This document shows, piece by piece, positions 49,386-60,558 of a DNA stretch of 64,000 nt; positions within the stretch are counted from its first letter, which is position 1; every line of letters begins with the position of its first letter. Origin of the DNA: Plantago major (Eukaryota; Streptophyta; Magnoliopsida; Lamiales; Plantaginaceae). Below the pieces are notes generated by a model that was not told the origin of the DNA, made no database searches, and saw only the letters and a program-made list of their open reading frames with translations. Location of the stretch: positions 4,547,265 to 4,611,264 of the forward strand of contig CM048840.1 of NCBI GenBank assembly GCA_026545765.1. Reading direction: 5' to 3'. The translations under genes were made by a program, and so were the position numbers.

Positions 49386-52346
49386 TCAGTGGCTGTTTTG
49401 GTCTTGTAGTTTTAGTACTTCAGATTTCTTTGCCCAGTATTGTTGAAACCTTTGTCTTGCATACTCCATGTAGTCGAAATCAATTTTGTTAACATGTTCC
49501 TGAATTAGTACAAAGAAAACCAGTCACGTGGCTGAAATTTGTGAGAAATTTGCTTCAGCTTCTTGTTAACCAAGCTAAATATAAGATGGCTGCTAAGTGC
49601 GCTAACAAGCTAAGCCAAATTCCAGTGCTTATAAAGTGAACATTCATACTAAATCAAGAAACCAGCTTAACTTCTTCTACCTACACCTTCAGTCAGCCTG
49701 CCAAATAGAATCTTTTTGTTTGAGCAAAAAAGTCGAAACCAGTACATGCAGAAGTTGCAATAGTGTTTAATTACCGAGATAATTCCCCATAAGCCCCAAA
49801 GGAGATGGCTTGCAAGTGTGTACTTCTCCACTTCCTGAAGCAAATGTTCCACTTCCAAATCACTAGGTGAATTTCCTGCATGAAATTCTAATAATTCAGA
49901 GTGCAGTCGCAGTGCAAAAATATATTTTCTCCTGAAGGTTCACAAGAGAATTTATAGCGTATCTTTCACAGAGGAACTTAGAGATAATAGATTAAGAGAG
50001 AGAAACTTAGTATCATCTACTCTGTTATGACATCATGTTGGTGGAAATAAGTTCAGAAGATCAAGAGTGATAGCTGTTTATAATTATGACAAGAAATGAC
50101 TTTCATATCCAAGTCAATATGTGCAACAGTGCAAGAGCACGTGATGGATTCGAAAAAGAGAGATTAAATAAAAGAACAACTCTCACAGGTAGTCAATTAA
50201 GTGGAAATGATTAGGTATCAAAAGGACTAATGCGGTAATACCTGAACAACTCAGATATGTGTGCAAGAATCTTCGACGCTCCGCCGCATCTGTGCAAATA
50301 TGAACAGACACAACGTTACATATCTGAAATGGATTCCAAGTCTCAGGACAGGCTTGAAACAGAGCACATGTATGCTACCTGGATATTTACTGTAATCCAA
50401 GATGTGTGGGGTCTCAGTATGATAATCAGCTGCCATCTCACAGAAATGATTTGCAATGTCATATGCTACATGGTTGTAACCAGCGTACTCATAATCCTAC
50501 AGGTGCCAAGGTAGCTTAGATAAAAGAAAACTACACCAAAGCATCAGTTAAGCACATCAAACACGACTAGACTGTCATCTTATTATGGTATAATTTGTTC
50601 AGAACTATGAACCATCATGAAATTCCACCCTGAGACCATTCAGAAGCCAACTACTCACAGCTTATAATTTCAAAAGTTAGAAAGTACGCCATTCATGAAC
50701 ATAGAAATCTTCTAGGACATGGAGATGTAGTCACAAAAAAAGGGATCCCGATATTCATGGCATGCACTGACATACAGTGGTGAACATCACAGATAATACT
50801 CACAATTATGGTTATTAGTCTGGTCTCTTCATCCATCATTATGTTGCCATACTGCAAATCATTGTGACAGAATCCAATGATTTGTCGACCAGCAGATAAA
50901 ATCTTTTCCAATTCTGATATTTCATTTCCCATGACATCTAACCGCATGCTTGCAGATTCTTCCGGTGCAGACAAGCGTTTGGCATCATGAAGGCATTTTC
51001 TGAACCACAACAGCAGAAAAACACACATAAGCACTTCTGCACAATTATCAAGATCCATCATCAACCAAAACTATAACACATAACAATCATACCGCAATCT
51101 ATCCCAAAGGAGGACAGTCTTTGAGCTAGGCATATCCAAGTTGTGGAATTCCTTCATTTTAGAGGCTATCAGTGCAGATATTTCCGGATCACGCAGATCA
51201 GGCGCTGTTAATGTCTAAATGTCCACAAACAAAACAGACACAATAAGTTACTACATCTTAAAATCTCAAACAACACAACACACACAAAACTCTCAAACAA
51301 TCACGTCAATTCACTCAGAATGAAAACATCTGTTTGTGCAGATCACCAACAGTAAATATCTACATTGCCACAAATTGAACACAATCAGATACTACTCCAC
51401 ACCTTAACATCTCAAACAACAGAGACATAAATTCACACACAATAATGTCAATTGACACAATTCCTCAGACGTAAAAATGTCGAGTTATGCAAATCAGCAG
51501 CAGTAAATGTCTAGCTATAGATCAAACACAACCAGTCTTAACACCTGAAACATCACATACAAATACTAGCAAACAATCATGCCAGTTTATGCCACAATTC
51601 AAAACTCAAATAGTTACCACACAACACCACAGGCATGACTCTCATTCCCACCAGCATACCAGCATTATAACATGACAGACCAACATAAACAATTACGTCG
51701 ACTCTATGCATAACTCAACAAATCCAGGCCGAAAAACTATCAGTTCACGCCCAATTTCTCAAACACATACATAACTATCAACTCATCCGAATTGCCTACA
51801 ACTACAGGATTTCTGCAAATCAGTAGCTGCTAATGTTAACATTGCCACAAATGAAAAATCAATGCATGCAAATCGCCAAACATCAATGTCCACAATGCCA
51901 CAACCCAAATAGCAAGCAGTTACCACAACACGGTCATATCTCAACATTTCTCACTAACATATACAACGAATTACGCAAAACTCAACCAAATTATCGAGAA
52001 ATGATCATACCCTAGCTCGAATAAACTCCTCAACACGTCCATTAGCAAACCTCCCGAGCAATCTCGGCCCCTGACCTTGCTTCGACATGAACTCAAACGT
52101 CCGGATCTCATTCTCCCGATCGAAAAAAATCTCGACACCAGCTCCGTAGATCCTGACCAAAACCTTCCTCGATCGCGGCAAGGACTCGTCGCTGGCGTGC
52201 GTGAGCCACTTGATTTGGAAGACCTCGTTCGTCATCGCTCCTTTCAGCGGCACCACCTGAAAGGGCTCCGCGTCGGCGATGTCCGGCCACTCCGCCGCCA
52301 GAGTTTTGAGGATCGCCGCCGCCTCCGCCGGAATGTTGTGTTTCAT
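49386..52346 (-). CDS. Choline/ethanolamine kinase
   Basis: Seven exons in frame: 52011-52346, 51093-51214, 50804-50999, 50379-50496, 50242-50289, 49775-49875, 49386-49499, giving 344 residues. It phosphorylates choline (and probably ethanolamine) with ATP, the first step of the CDP-choline pathway to phosphatidylcholine, in the cytosol. Motifs: [13 protein letters not shown] (nucleotide-loop region), [26 protein letters not shown], the kinase motif [12 protein letters not shown] with catalytic Asp200, and the choline-kinase motif [18 protein letters not shown] starting at metal-binding Asp219. The ATG at 52346 ([13 protein letters not shown]) fits the family; an in-frame upstream ATG at 52514 would add 56 residues and is less likely. 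Intron 1 contains a degenerate repeat array. A LINE has inserted about 220 bp upstream. Identification is firm; which paralogue is uncertain. Confidence 0.95.
51205..52005. repeat. Degenerate tandem repeat filling intron 1 of choline kinase, unit about 145-155 bp
   Basis: Words recur in the same order: GTAAAT[A/G]TCTA, CATTGCCACAAATTGAACAC, ACATCTCAAACAACA, ACACACAA, ATGTCAATT, and GCAAATCA[C/G]CAGCAGT. Units begin near 51209, 51352 and 51506, and a more decayed one near 51830. The first unit begins exactly at the 3' splice site of exon 2 (GTTAATGTCTAAATGTCC), so the repeat unit includes an acceptor-like sequence. Confidence 0.65.
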
Positions 52347-52569
52347 GGTTATCGGAGAAGTCGATCGGAGTGGATTGGGAAATGAGAAGAGAGGTGTTTG
52401 TGATTGTGAGTGTGAGTGTTGTGTCAATGGCCAAGACAGGTGGCGGATTAGCAATTTTCCCGGGAACTGGATGGGGCACGTTCGTTGCACGTGAGGTAGG
52501 GAGATCATTTTCATTGTTGCGCTTGCATGATTTGGGTTGTTGTACCTTGGGATATTTTTACAACTCCAA

Positions 52570-54236
52570 TTTTTTTTTTTTTTTTTAAAGATGATTAGTT
52601 ATTTATTAATTATTCAAAGGTATAAGTACAATTACATTTTTTCAAATTTAAAATAGGTACTAGTTAAGAAGGACAAAGGTCCCAAACAAAATGAGAACTG
52701 GTACGGTTCACAAAAGTATTTCCAAAGGTTTGTCGGCTGGCTTCTCTGGCGAGATGATCAACAGATTGATTCATTTCTCGATACACAAACTGCACATGAA
52801 CTTCTCCTATGTTATCCATAAGCCCAAGGCTATCCTCTAGTAGGGTTTGCAGTTATGGTGTGGCTGCTTCCTTCTTGTTAAGAGCATGTAGGAGCACCTG
52901 CGAGTCGGTTTGTATTATAACCTTTGTATGCCCAAGGGGATACAAGACAAGAGTCCCATTTTAAGAGTTGTAAATTCATCCATAATGTGGGTTGCCCGTC
53001 CTATGAAGATTGTTGTTGCTATGAGAAAGTTTCCTTGGTGATTTCTAAGAATACTTCATGTACCCGCTGACCTTTTCAATGGTAGGACTGATCCATCTAT
53101 GTTCATAATGACATATCCTGGGGGTGGAAGTACCCACTTACAAGTGATGCTTTTAGTGGGTTTAGGTTGAGGTAAAGGGTTAGAGATGGCAGTATCCTTT
53201 ATTAAGGCTGTGAGAGTTTTGTGAAAGGTAGAGAAGTTGAAATCCTGGTTTCGGAAGATTTTGTTGTTTCTGGTTTGCCAGCAAAGCCAGCAAAAATTTA
53301 AGATCAAGAGTTGTTGTGGTGAATTGTGAGGCAAGGAGGTTAGAATCTGAGGGAAGGTATCAATTTTGTTCGAGAGATCATTGTAGAGCAAATTCTTACT
53401 TGGAGATAATGTGGGACAATCGAATAAAAGGTGTGTCGAGGTTTCTGGTGCAGTTTGACATAGTGAACAGAGTGGTGATGGTATGATTCCTATATCAAAC
53501 AATTTTTATGCTGTTGGTAGCCTATCGTATAATGTAATCCAAGTGAAAAACCTTATATTTGGGAGGGTTTTCAAAGTCCAAATGGATTTCCAAAGCCAGT
53601 TCACTTGTTGTGGTAAGTCTTGGCTGATGAGAAAGTGATAAGCTGACTTTAGCGAGAAGATACCTTTCTAAGATGGTAGCCAAATATATTTATCTAGTTG
53701 TGGTGTCTGAGGTATGGGGATAGCCACTATCTCCATAACAAGTTCTCAGGGCAAAAGTGTCTTCAAAGTTGTTATATCCCAGTTGTTATCCTGAATGAGA
53801 TCAGCAACCCATAGATGTGGGTTCTGAAGCTGTGTGACATAGTTTGTTAAGACCTTATGATGAAGCCATTTTTCCTGCCAGAAAAGAGTGTATGTACCTG
53901 AGCCGATTTGTTTTCCCATGCCTTGCAGAAAAAGGTGTTTGCTTCGTATGATATTTTTCCAGAACTATCTTATAAACCTTTGCCCATAGAGAATCAGGTT
54001 TGGTCAACAGATTCCAACAATGTTTTAAAATATAGGCTTGGTTTAGAGCATGTAGATTTCGAATTCCAAGTCCTCCTAGATTTTTTGGAAGACAGAATTG
54101 GGACCATTTTATTCTTCCCTTCATTTTTCCATTATTGGCAAAGTTCAATAGGAAATGCCTATTTATTTCTTCAATCTTGTCCAAGCAAGTTGCAGGAACT
54201 TTTGCTATAGACATGCAGTATGAAGGAATAGCATCG
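52570..54236 (-). mobile_element. 5'-truncated, decayed LINE retrotransposon
   Basis: On the minus strand, fragments of one LINE polyprotein appear in order. The reverse-transcriptase C-terminal region comes first (54214 down to 53855: INRHFLLNFANNGK, LGGLGIRNLHALNQAYILK). Then the zinc-knuckle region (53502 down: CSLCQTAPETSTHLLFDC, LNFCWLCWQTRNNKIF) and the start of the RNase H domain (MNIDGSVLP). Frames are broken between blocks. The element ends in poly(A), seen as an 18-base poly(T) at 52570-52587. The 5' end near 54236 lacks the endonuclease and most of the RT. No target duplication was found. Confidence 0.85.
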
Positions 54237-55860
54237 GTTAAATAAATTTTCTTGTTTTATGTATATAAATGATTAAATGAAGTGTTATTATAATTTATAA
54301 TGCCATGGAAATATTATATTTTTCATCGGGCAGATTACATCTGGGTACCCAATTAGATATCCTAATTACATTTGGGTCCGTGAACTTGACTTTTTACGAA
54401 CTTAAAGCTGAAAAACCCATTGTTACCCTTCTTAAATTATTGAATTCTGAAAGAGGCCAAACAGCCTTAGTCTTATGTCCCTTTGCAATTAAGCTAAATA
54501 TAATTGAAAGTTTCCAAAGCAATTATGGGGTCAATTTCCAGGTTGTTATGGGTTCAATTTAAATCTAACCTAGATGCTTATACAAAATTAAAATTTACAC
54601 AAAGGAACTTTCCTAAATTCAATTTTGTCCCTTAAACTTTCCAAAATTTACAATCAGGTGCAAATATTTTCCTGAAAATGGCATGACAGCCCATGATCAT
54701 TTAATTCTCAAACACAAGGGCTTGGAGTTTTCTGAACCTTCAATTCGATCCCTGATTTTAAAAATCAAATTCAAAAACCTTCCAAAACTAATACAATACG
54801 AAACCCATATCAGATCATCACAAATCTAACTCAACCAACATTGATTAGTCAAGAATCAAGCTCAAATCCAAGATTCGAATTCGGAGACGAACCATTCTGG
54901 CCAGTGGGTGAAAGGTCTCACGAAGAAAGAAAAGAATATTCGTAAGAGAAATGGAAGGAATCGAACTGCAAGAAATCTCCTTTGAGTGTCTATGAGAATT
55001 TACAGGGAAAAGACAGATAACATAAAGAATTTAGGAAAATAAATAGAAAAGATTGTTGCGAAACCTAGTCGATATGTGAAACTCCCAGTGTTAGAATAAG
55101 AATTTCTAAAACCCATTGTCGATATGTTAACCCATTCAAGGAATTTGTGATGATCTGGGAAATTTTGTCCTTGAAGAAGACGGTTTGTTGCCGTAACTCA
55201 TAAGGATACGATCTTTATGTTTGTAGACCGAGAAGAAGTTTCAGAAAGTATTGAAAAGCCTCGAATATCAAAAATAGTTTAAGGGTATGTTTGGGTCTCA
55301 CTATTTGTCCAGCTTAGAATAAGTTGGTCAACTCTAAAACTTATTTTCGTCACCTTGGATGTAATTGTTTGAGTAAGAGGGATGGCAATGAGAAGGGTCT
55401 TTAACATGGTAGCCCAACGTAATAAACCCTTTCTCATTTGTAACTTATAATCTTGTCTATCCTAACTTGGTTTCCTTTTGCCAAGTCTTTATTTTTTTTC
55501 CACCAGAAACATTCATTTTCATTGCCACATACAGTACAAACTAGTACTAACCCGTGGCGATGCCACAGTATAGTTTACTTTTAATAATAAATAGAAAGGA
55601 AATGATAAATAAATTAATCGAGAAAATAAGGTAGTCAAATTTATGTGAACAACGTTGATCGTGGTGTCGCTCGGCAGTCTTTCATCCAATATTATATCAT
55701 TGAGTGTTTATTTATGTTAACTATAAAAAAATGTAAAAACAGGGTCCTACCGTACCCGACCTGTTAATTAGTAACAGGTACATGTTTTTTTTTTTTAAAA
55801 AAAAAGTTCTATCCCTCAAACGGAACCAAAATAAAATACAAAAGTATACAACACAATCAA
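54237..55860. other. Gene-poor intergenic region
   Basis: AT-rich sequence with transposon-like wording (for example ATTACATCTGGGTACCCAAT near 54340, and TAAGGGTATGTTTGGGTCTC near 55280). No domain is recognised in the 85-codon ORF at 54305-54562. No terminal repeats were resolved. Confidence 0.45.
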
Positions 55861-55868
55861 TAGGGTTG

Positions 55869-56070
55869 TTCCCAACAACCCCCGCGGTGGTATGTGGTCA
55901 CTCCACCACACACGCAAGAAACAAATATTATACAAATATAATTTCACATGTTACAATTATTTTTTTTCCAACCCACCAGTTCCCAACAACTCCGCGGTGG
56001 TATGCGTCACCCTACCAATGACACAAAAATTATTATTCTACAAACATACTTTCGCGTGGCACAGTTGTTA
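55869..56070. repeat. Two-copy tandem duplication, unit about 111 bp
   Basis: TTCCCAACAAC(CC)CCGCGG and TGGTATG open both copies (55869 and 55980). Each is followed by TCAC, ACACA-type words, a TATTATAC/TTATTCTACAAA block and an ACAATT/ACAGTTGTTA end. Divergence is moderate. Confidence 0.7.
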
Positions 56071-56073
56071 CCC

Positions 56074-56872
56074 GTCTAGAGAGTACATGCAGACCCCCCC
56101 CCCTCTCCCGGTAGATTTACTAACTTAATCATAAAATGTTGTGGTCGGGTCTTATAACAAAGGTATGGAACGGGTTCGAGTATATGTCAGACTGGACCTG
56201 AACATCATTATTGCGAACGGGGTTGAATTCGGGTTGGATAGAACCAGTCATTCCAGCCAAAGACCGTAGAGAAGAGAACCCTTCTACCTCATCCTACCGA
56301 TCGAATCTTATACATAAATAAAAGGAAATTGAAAGTTTTCACATGTAGAATGACGTTGATAGACATGTAAAGATCAACACACCATCAATTAGCTCCACGT
56401 GTATCTTTTTATGGAGATCAAGAAAGTAGAGAGAAGATCAAAGAGAGTTTCCCCACCTAGAGAGTATCAGATCCCCCCCCAGGCCCGTTATGGATCAAGA
56501 AAGTAGAGAGAAGATCGAAGAGAGTTTTCCCGCCTAGAGAGTACATGCAGAACCCCCCCCCCCCCTAGATTTACTAACTTAATTATAAAATGTTGTGGTC
56601 GGGTCTTATAACAAAGGTGTGGAACGGGTTCGAGTATATGTCAGACCTGACCTGAACATCATTATTTCGAACGGGGTTTAATTCGGGTTGGATAGAAACA
56701 GTCCTTCCAGCCAAAGACCGTAGAGAAGATAACCCTTATACCTCATCCTACCGATTGAATCTTATACATAAATAAAAGAAAATTGAAAGTTTTCACATGT
56801 AGAATGATGTTGATAGACATGTAAAGATCAAGACACCATCAATTAGCTCACGTGTATCTCTTCTATCTTATG
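56074..56872. repeat. Direct duplication of about 340 bp, offset 457 bp
   Basis: Copy A (56074-56413) and copy B (56531-56872) share TCTAGAGAGTACATGCAGA (one variant), a poly-C run, TAGATTTACTAACTTAAT, TTGTGGTCGGGTCTTATAAC, ACGGGTTCGAGTATATGTCA, CCAGCCAAAGACCGTAGAGA and TTTTCACATGTAGAATGA. They differ by scattered substitutions. Between them a 45-bp piece (ATCAAGAAAGTAGAGAGAAG...) is itself duplicated at about 56417 and 56493. This is a nested local duplication. Confidence 0.9.
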
Positions 56873-57419
56873 GAAGCAAAAGGAGCACATCTATTACACG
56901 GTCATAGAACATTCTAAGAAGAGTTGAAGGGACTCTGTCAAACATAGATATTCACTATCTCACATCTTATATTTTATTTACTATCTCCTACGATTATTCA
57001 TTATCTCTCATACATAAATATTTAGAGAGAAGTCGAAACCTAAATTCAAAACTAAAAAAAAACTTAGAGAGTTAACAAAACTTTAAATACTACATTACCA
57101 TTTAAAATGAATTTTTTTACATTAATTTGGTATTAGAAAATGTCAGCGCTCCAAGTATCATTTATGCAAATGCGGATCATGTGCTTCAAAGTAAACCATC
57201 AACTTTAGAATATGGTAGAAAAATATACGAAAGTGCCCAAAATAATCGGTGCACAAAATGGTATGGCCGTATGGATATATCATATATATGAAGCTAATCA
57301 AAATAATTGTATATTTTAGTTTGTCCAGAATGTTTGATGCTAAACTATTTAAAATGAGTCTATTTTTGAACGCTTGATGCTACTTTAATTATTTATAATG
57401 TATTTTAATGAGTCGCTTT

Positions 57420-57670
57420 TAATTTTTAAAATTCAATTATTTCATTTTATCTTATTGAATAAATTATATTTTATTTTAATAAATAAAATAATTTATTTAA
57501 TTAATAATAGTATTCAAGGTTGGTGTCTATAGATTCGTCTTGTCATGACGAATTCAAATATATGTTCAAAATATTTTTTGGAATTTTGTAGATAAAGTTA
57601 TATGAGATTAATATTTTATTTTAGTGAATGAAATGATTTATTTAATTAATTAATTATTATTAATAATAAC

Positions 57671-57703
<33 letters not shown>

Positions 57704-58110
57704 CATCTAAATTGGTGTCTATATATTCATCTTGTCATGGTGAATTTAAATATATGTTCAAAATATTTTTCGGAGTTTTGTTGATAAATTTATATGAGAT
57801 TTAATAAAAATTATACATGCATCCAACGTACAAAAAATAAACAGTGAAAGATATATTTATTGAAAATGCAACTAATTCCAAAAAATTCCATGTAGACTTG
57901 AAATAATTTAATGAATACTCTATTTTTAAAATTAAAATTCAATTATTTAAATTTATATTTAATTTTAATGAATAAAATAATTTATTTAATTAATAATCGT
58001 ATTCAAATTGATGTCTATGGATTCGTCTTGTCATTGCGAATTCAAATATATGTTCAAAATAATGTTTGAATTTTTGCAAATAAAGTTATATGAAATTTAA
58101 TAAAAACTAT
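57420..58110. repeat. Three diverged copies of an AT-rich repeat, about 190 bp each
   Basis: Copies end near 57611, 57805 and 58109. Each carries AATAAAATAATTTATTTAAT, then ATTCAA.TTG.TGTCTAT, ATTCGTCTTGTCAT, ATATATGTTCAAAATA and AAAGTTATATGA. A (TAA)n microsatellite of about 40 bp (57660-57703) sits at the join of copies 1 and 2. Confidence 0.85.
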
Positions 58111-58167
58111 ATATACAGTTAAAATCTTCTCCTTTTTTGGGTTCTTCTTGATTTCCTTGCTTTTTTT

Positions 58168-58289
58168 TGTTAACCGATTGGTCGTAGGTTCGAATCCTAC
58201 TTGGGGAGATTCGATACCAGTATTCGATATTGGGTTATTCATAGCATTACTATACCTTCCCTATTCATTGCGGGTTGGTTATTCGTCAG
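58168..58289 (+). pseudogene. Nuclear plastid-DNA insertion: 3' half of trnN-GUU fused to part of psbE
   Basis: 58168-58208 (TGTTAACCGATTGGTCGTAG, continuing through a T-arm GTAGGTTCGAATCCTAC and TTGGGGAG) matches, from memory, plastid tRNA-Asn(GUU) from the anticodon to its 3' end. Directly after, 58215-58289 reads as psb[21 protein letters not shown] in frame, the membrane helix of cytochrome b559 alpha, ending at TTCGTCAG. In plastid genomes trnN lies in the inverted repeat and psbE in the large single-copy region, so the two pieces were joined on insertion. Both are fragments and non-functional. Flanking sequence up to about 58420 may hold further organellar pieces that I cannot place. 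Confidence 0.85.
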
Positions 58290-58751
58290 GTCCAGGTAAA
58301 TCCATTTTATTTTATAGAAAAAGTAAATCCAAATATTTCATGACTTTGTTGACCCGACCGGGAAAATTAGTTCTTTGTAGAACGGCGAGATCCTGGGCGC
58401 CTCTTTTTATAAAAATATTAACCTACCAAAAATAATATTGAAATATATACTGACTAAAATATAATTAATTTCACAAAATTCCACGTAGGACTAATATATA
58501 TGGATATGGATGGGATGGATGGATTATCTACATGCAGTTTCTGTTGAATCTTGTATGGTCGTGGTGTTGACTGTTCAGGTTCGGAATTAATTGGATCCGG
58601 TAGGAGTTCGGGTTTACTATACCACCTGCCACTGCGGTTGAACATGTGTAGAATAGTCATCTATCAAATAATTATAACTCAATTCTGAAAATTAAAATCT
58701 CCGTAAGAAAATTGTTAGATAAACATAGTATACAAATCAAGGACTAGTATA

Positions 58752-59649
58752 CGGTCCCACTATATTTGTAACGGCTTAACGTACACCCATTTCAGTTGTA
58801 TTTATACACAACCGTTAAATTATTTATATATAAATATTATCTTAAGTTGTACTTAATCCTCACAATTCATTTGACTTGTAAATTTTACAATGGCATATTT
58901 TTAAATTTAACTAGATAAAAAGAATTGTAATGTCCAATACATAACTTTTCAATTAATATTATTTATAAATAAAATATCAAACTATATGACAAATTAATAT
59001 TTATCAGACCATCGTGTTTCTTCAATAAAAAATTATAACTTCAAGAACCCTAATTATTAATTCCTTCAAAATTCTTTGAATTCACCATCGACGCCATCTC
59101 CTCTCTCCAGGAGAATCTTCTGGTAGTAGATGGCCGTAGATTATACAATGATATGATTTATATCCCTACTTCAACTCACCTTGTTCTTTTATCTAGTGAA
59201 CCACTTACGATCAGAAGCAAATAGGAATAGGGAGGACATAAAAGAAGAAGCAAAAGAACGTTTCGTCATCTTCTGTTTGATCAGAATAGAATTAGGATCA
59301 GAATTGAATCAAATTTGATGGAACGATGGAATGATATTGGGTCAAATATGAATAAATTAGGGTTCTTAAAAATAAATTGGGGAAGAACTACTTAGAAAAT
59401 ATACTGATTATAATAATGAAAGATGCATATAATTCAAATTGATTTTAAGTTATTGAAATTACAATTATAACATTACAATCGTATTTATATAGTCAAATTT
59501 ATAAAATTTGTCATATTAAAATATACAAGTGTCATGAACTGTTAAGATTAATTACAAGTTAAAATAATATGTGTACAAACGATTTAACGGTTCTAGATGA
59601 ATACAATTGAGATGGGTGTATGTTAAGCCGTATAAATGGAGTCGGACCT
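58752..59649. mobile_element. Long-terminal-inverted-repeat element (Mutator-like or MITE), about 900 bp
   Basis: The left arm (58752-58950) and the complement of the right arm (59430-59649) align over about 200 bp. Shared blocks include ACGGCTTAAC[G/A]TACACCCAT, AACCGTTAAAT, ACTTGTA and GATTGTAATG-like ends. The central 450 bp contains no transposase. Outer ends read GGTCC at the left and GGACC at the right. Possible flanks TAGTATAC and TTAGAATC are too different to call a target duplication. Confidence 0.7.
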
Positions 59650-59711
59650 TAGAATCGCCCATCGATCATGTGGTTGTTGAAGCAAGTAATTAGTAAGTGA
59701 ATTGATCAATT

Positions 59712-59775
59712 ACAACCACATCATCTGTAGTTTTCCATAATGTCAACCACATGATCTGTAGTTTTCCATAATGTC
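59712..59775. repeat. Two-copy tandem duplication, unit 31-32 bp
   Basis: AACCACAT[C/G]ATCTGTAGTT and TTCCATAATGTC occur twice in succession, with one mismatch. Confidence 0.85.
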
Positions 59776-59974
59776 CAGAGAGAGTAACCTGGAAACATCA
59801 AACGTACAAGTATGTGAACAAAAATAGTTCTGGCCCAAACGAAGTAGTGCAACTCCAAGTCCATCACACCCCCGGATTGGCTAACTGGGCCCGAAATAGG
59901 TACCTTTTATAGACTTGGGAAAAACATAACCCCCATCGACCATCGCTAATCCTTTAATTCGACAAATATTTACG

Positions 59975-60260
59975 TAGTATGTGTTAAAATTAAATGTCCA
60001 CATAACTTGTAAGAAGATCTTACAAACTACATATAAATTGGTCACCTTATCACCGAACAGAGCCTTTTAAAGGGATGTGAACCAACTCAATATGGTATCG
60101 GAGCAGGTTCGAGTTGATGATGAGTGTCCTGGCCGATGATGATTATTGTTTGCCTAAATGAATGTTATAATTACAGTCTACCCGCGAGAGGGTGTGTTAG
60201 AATCTCGCATGAGATAGGGTCTTGCAAATTAAATAACATTCTCTCATTGATAAGGTTTTT
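59975..60260. mobile_element. Degenerate LTR/TRIM-type retroelement remnant with a tRNA-Met primer site
   Basis: TGGTATCGGAGCAGG at about 60093 resembles the usual primer-binding site for initiator tRNA-Met (TGGTATCAGAGC). GTGTTAAAATT (about 59980) and GTGTTAGAATCTCGC (about 60199) lie on either side and could be the starts of a diverged LTR pair. No polypurine tract or coding domain was recognised, so the call is tentative. Confidence 0.4.
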
Positions 60261-60558
60261 TTATGGGGATGATGATTCAACTTGATAACATATAATAAAA
60301 TATATGCCGATTAGATTTCACTCTGCACACTTAGTTTGTTAGTTTATGATTGAGGAAAATGCTGATAATTTGTCAACGTGGTAGAGTGCTACCCCTCAAC
60401 TAATTTTCTGCGTTCGTCCCCGGTAGTAGTTATTTTTGGTCTAATTCAAGTTGAACCTTGGACTTCGTAGTTAGACGACAAGTTGGAGATTTGAGCATTT
60501 GACCATAAACTCTCGACTTCTCATAACAAGATGATCCTGATTGTGATAACACCACATC

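Noticed and set aside
52077-52494. Several ORFs of 70-120 codons on both strands
   Set aside because: Shadows of choline kinase exon 1; no independent start or domain.
58168-58208. Functional tRNA-Asn gene
   Set aside because: Only the 3' half (from the anticodon) is present; the D arm and 5' acceptor strand are missing and psbE follows directly.
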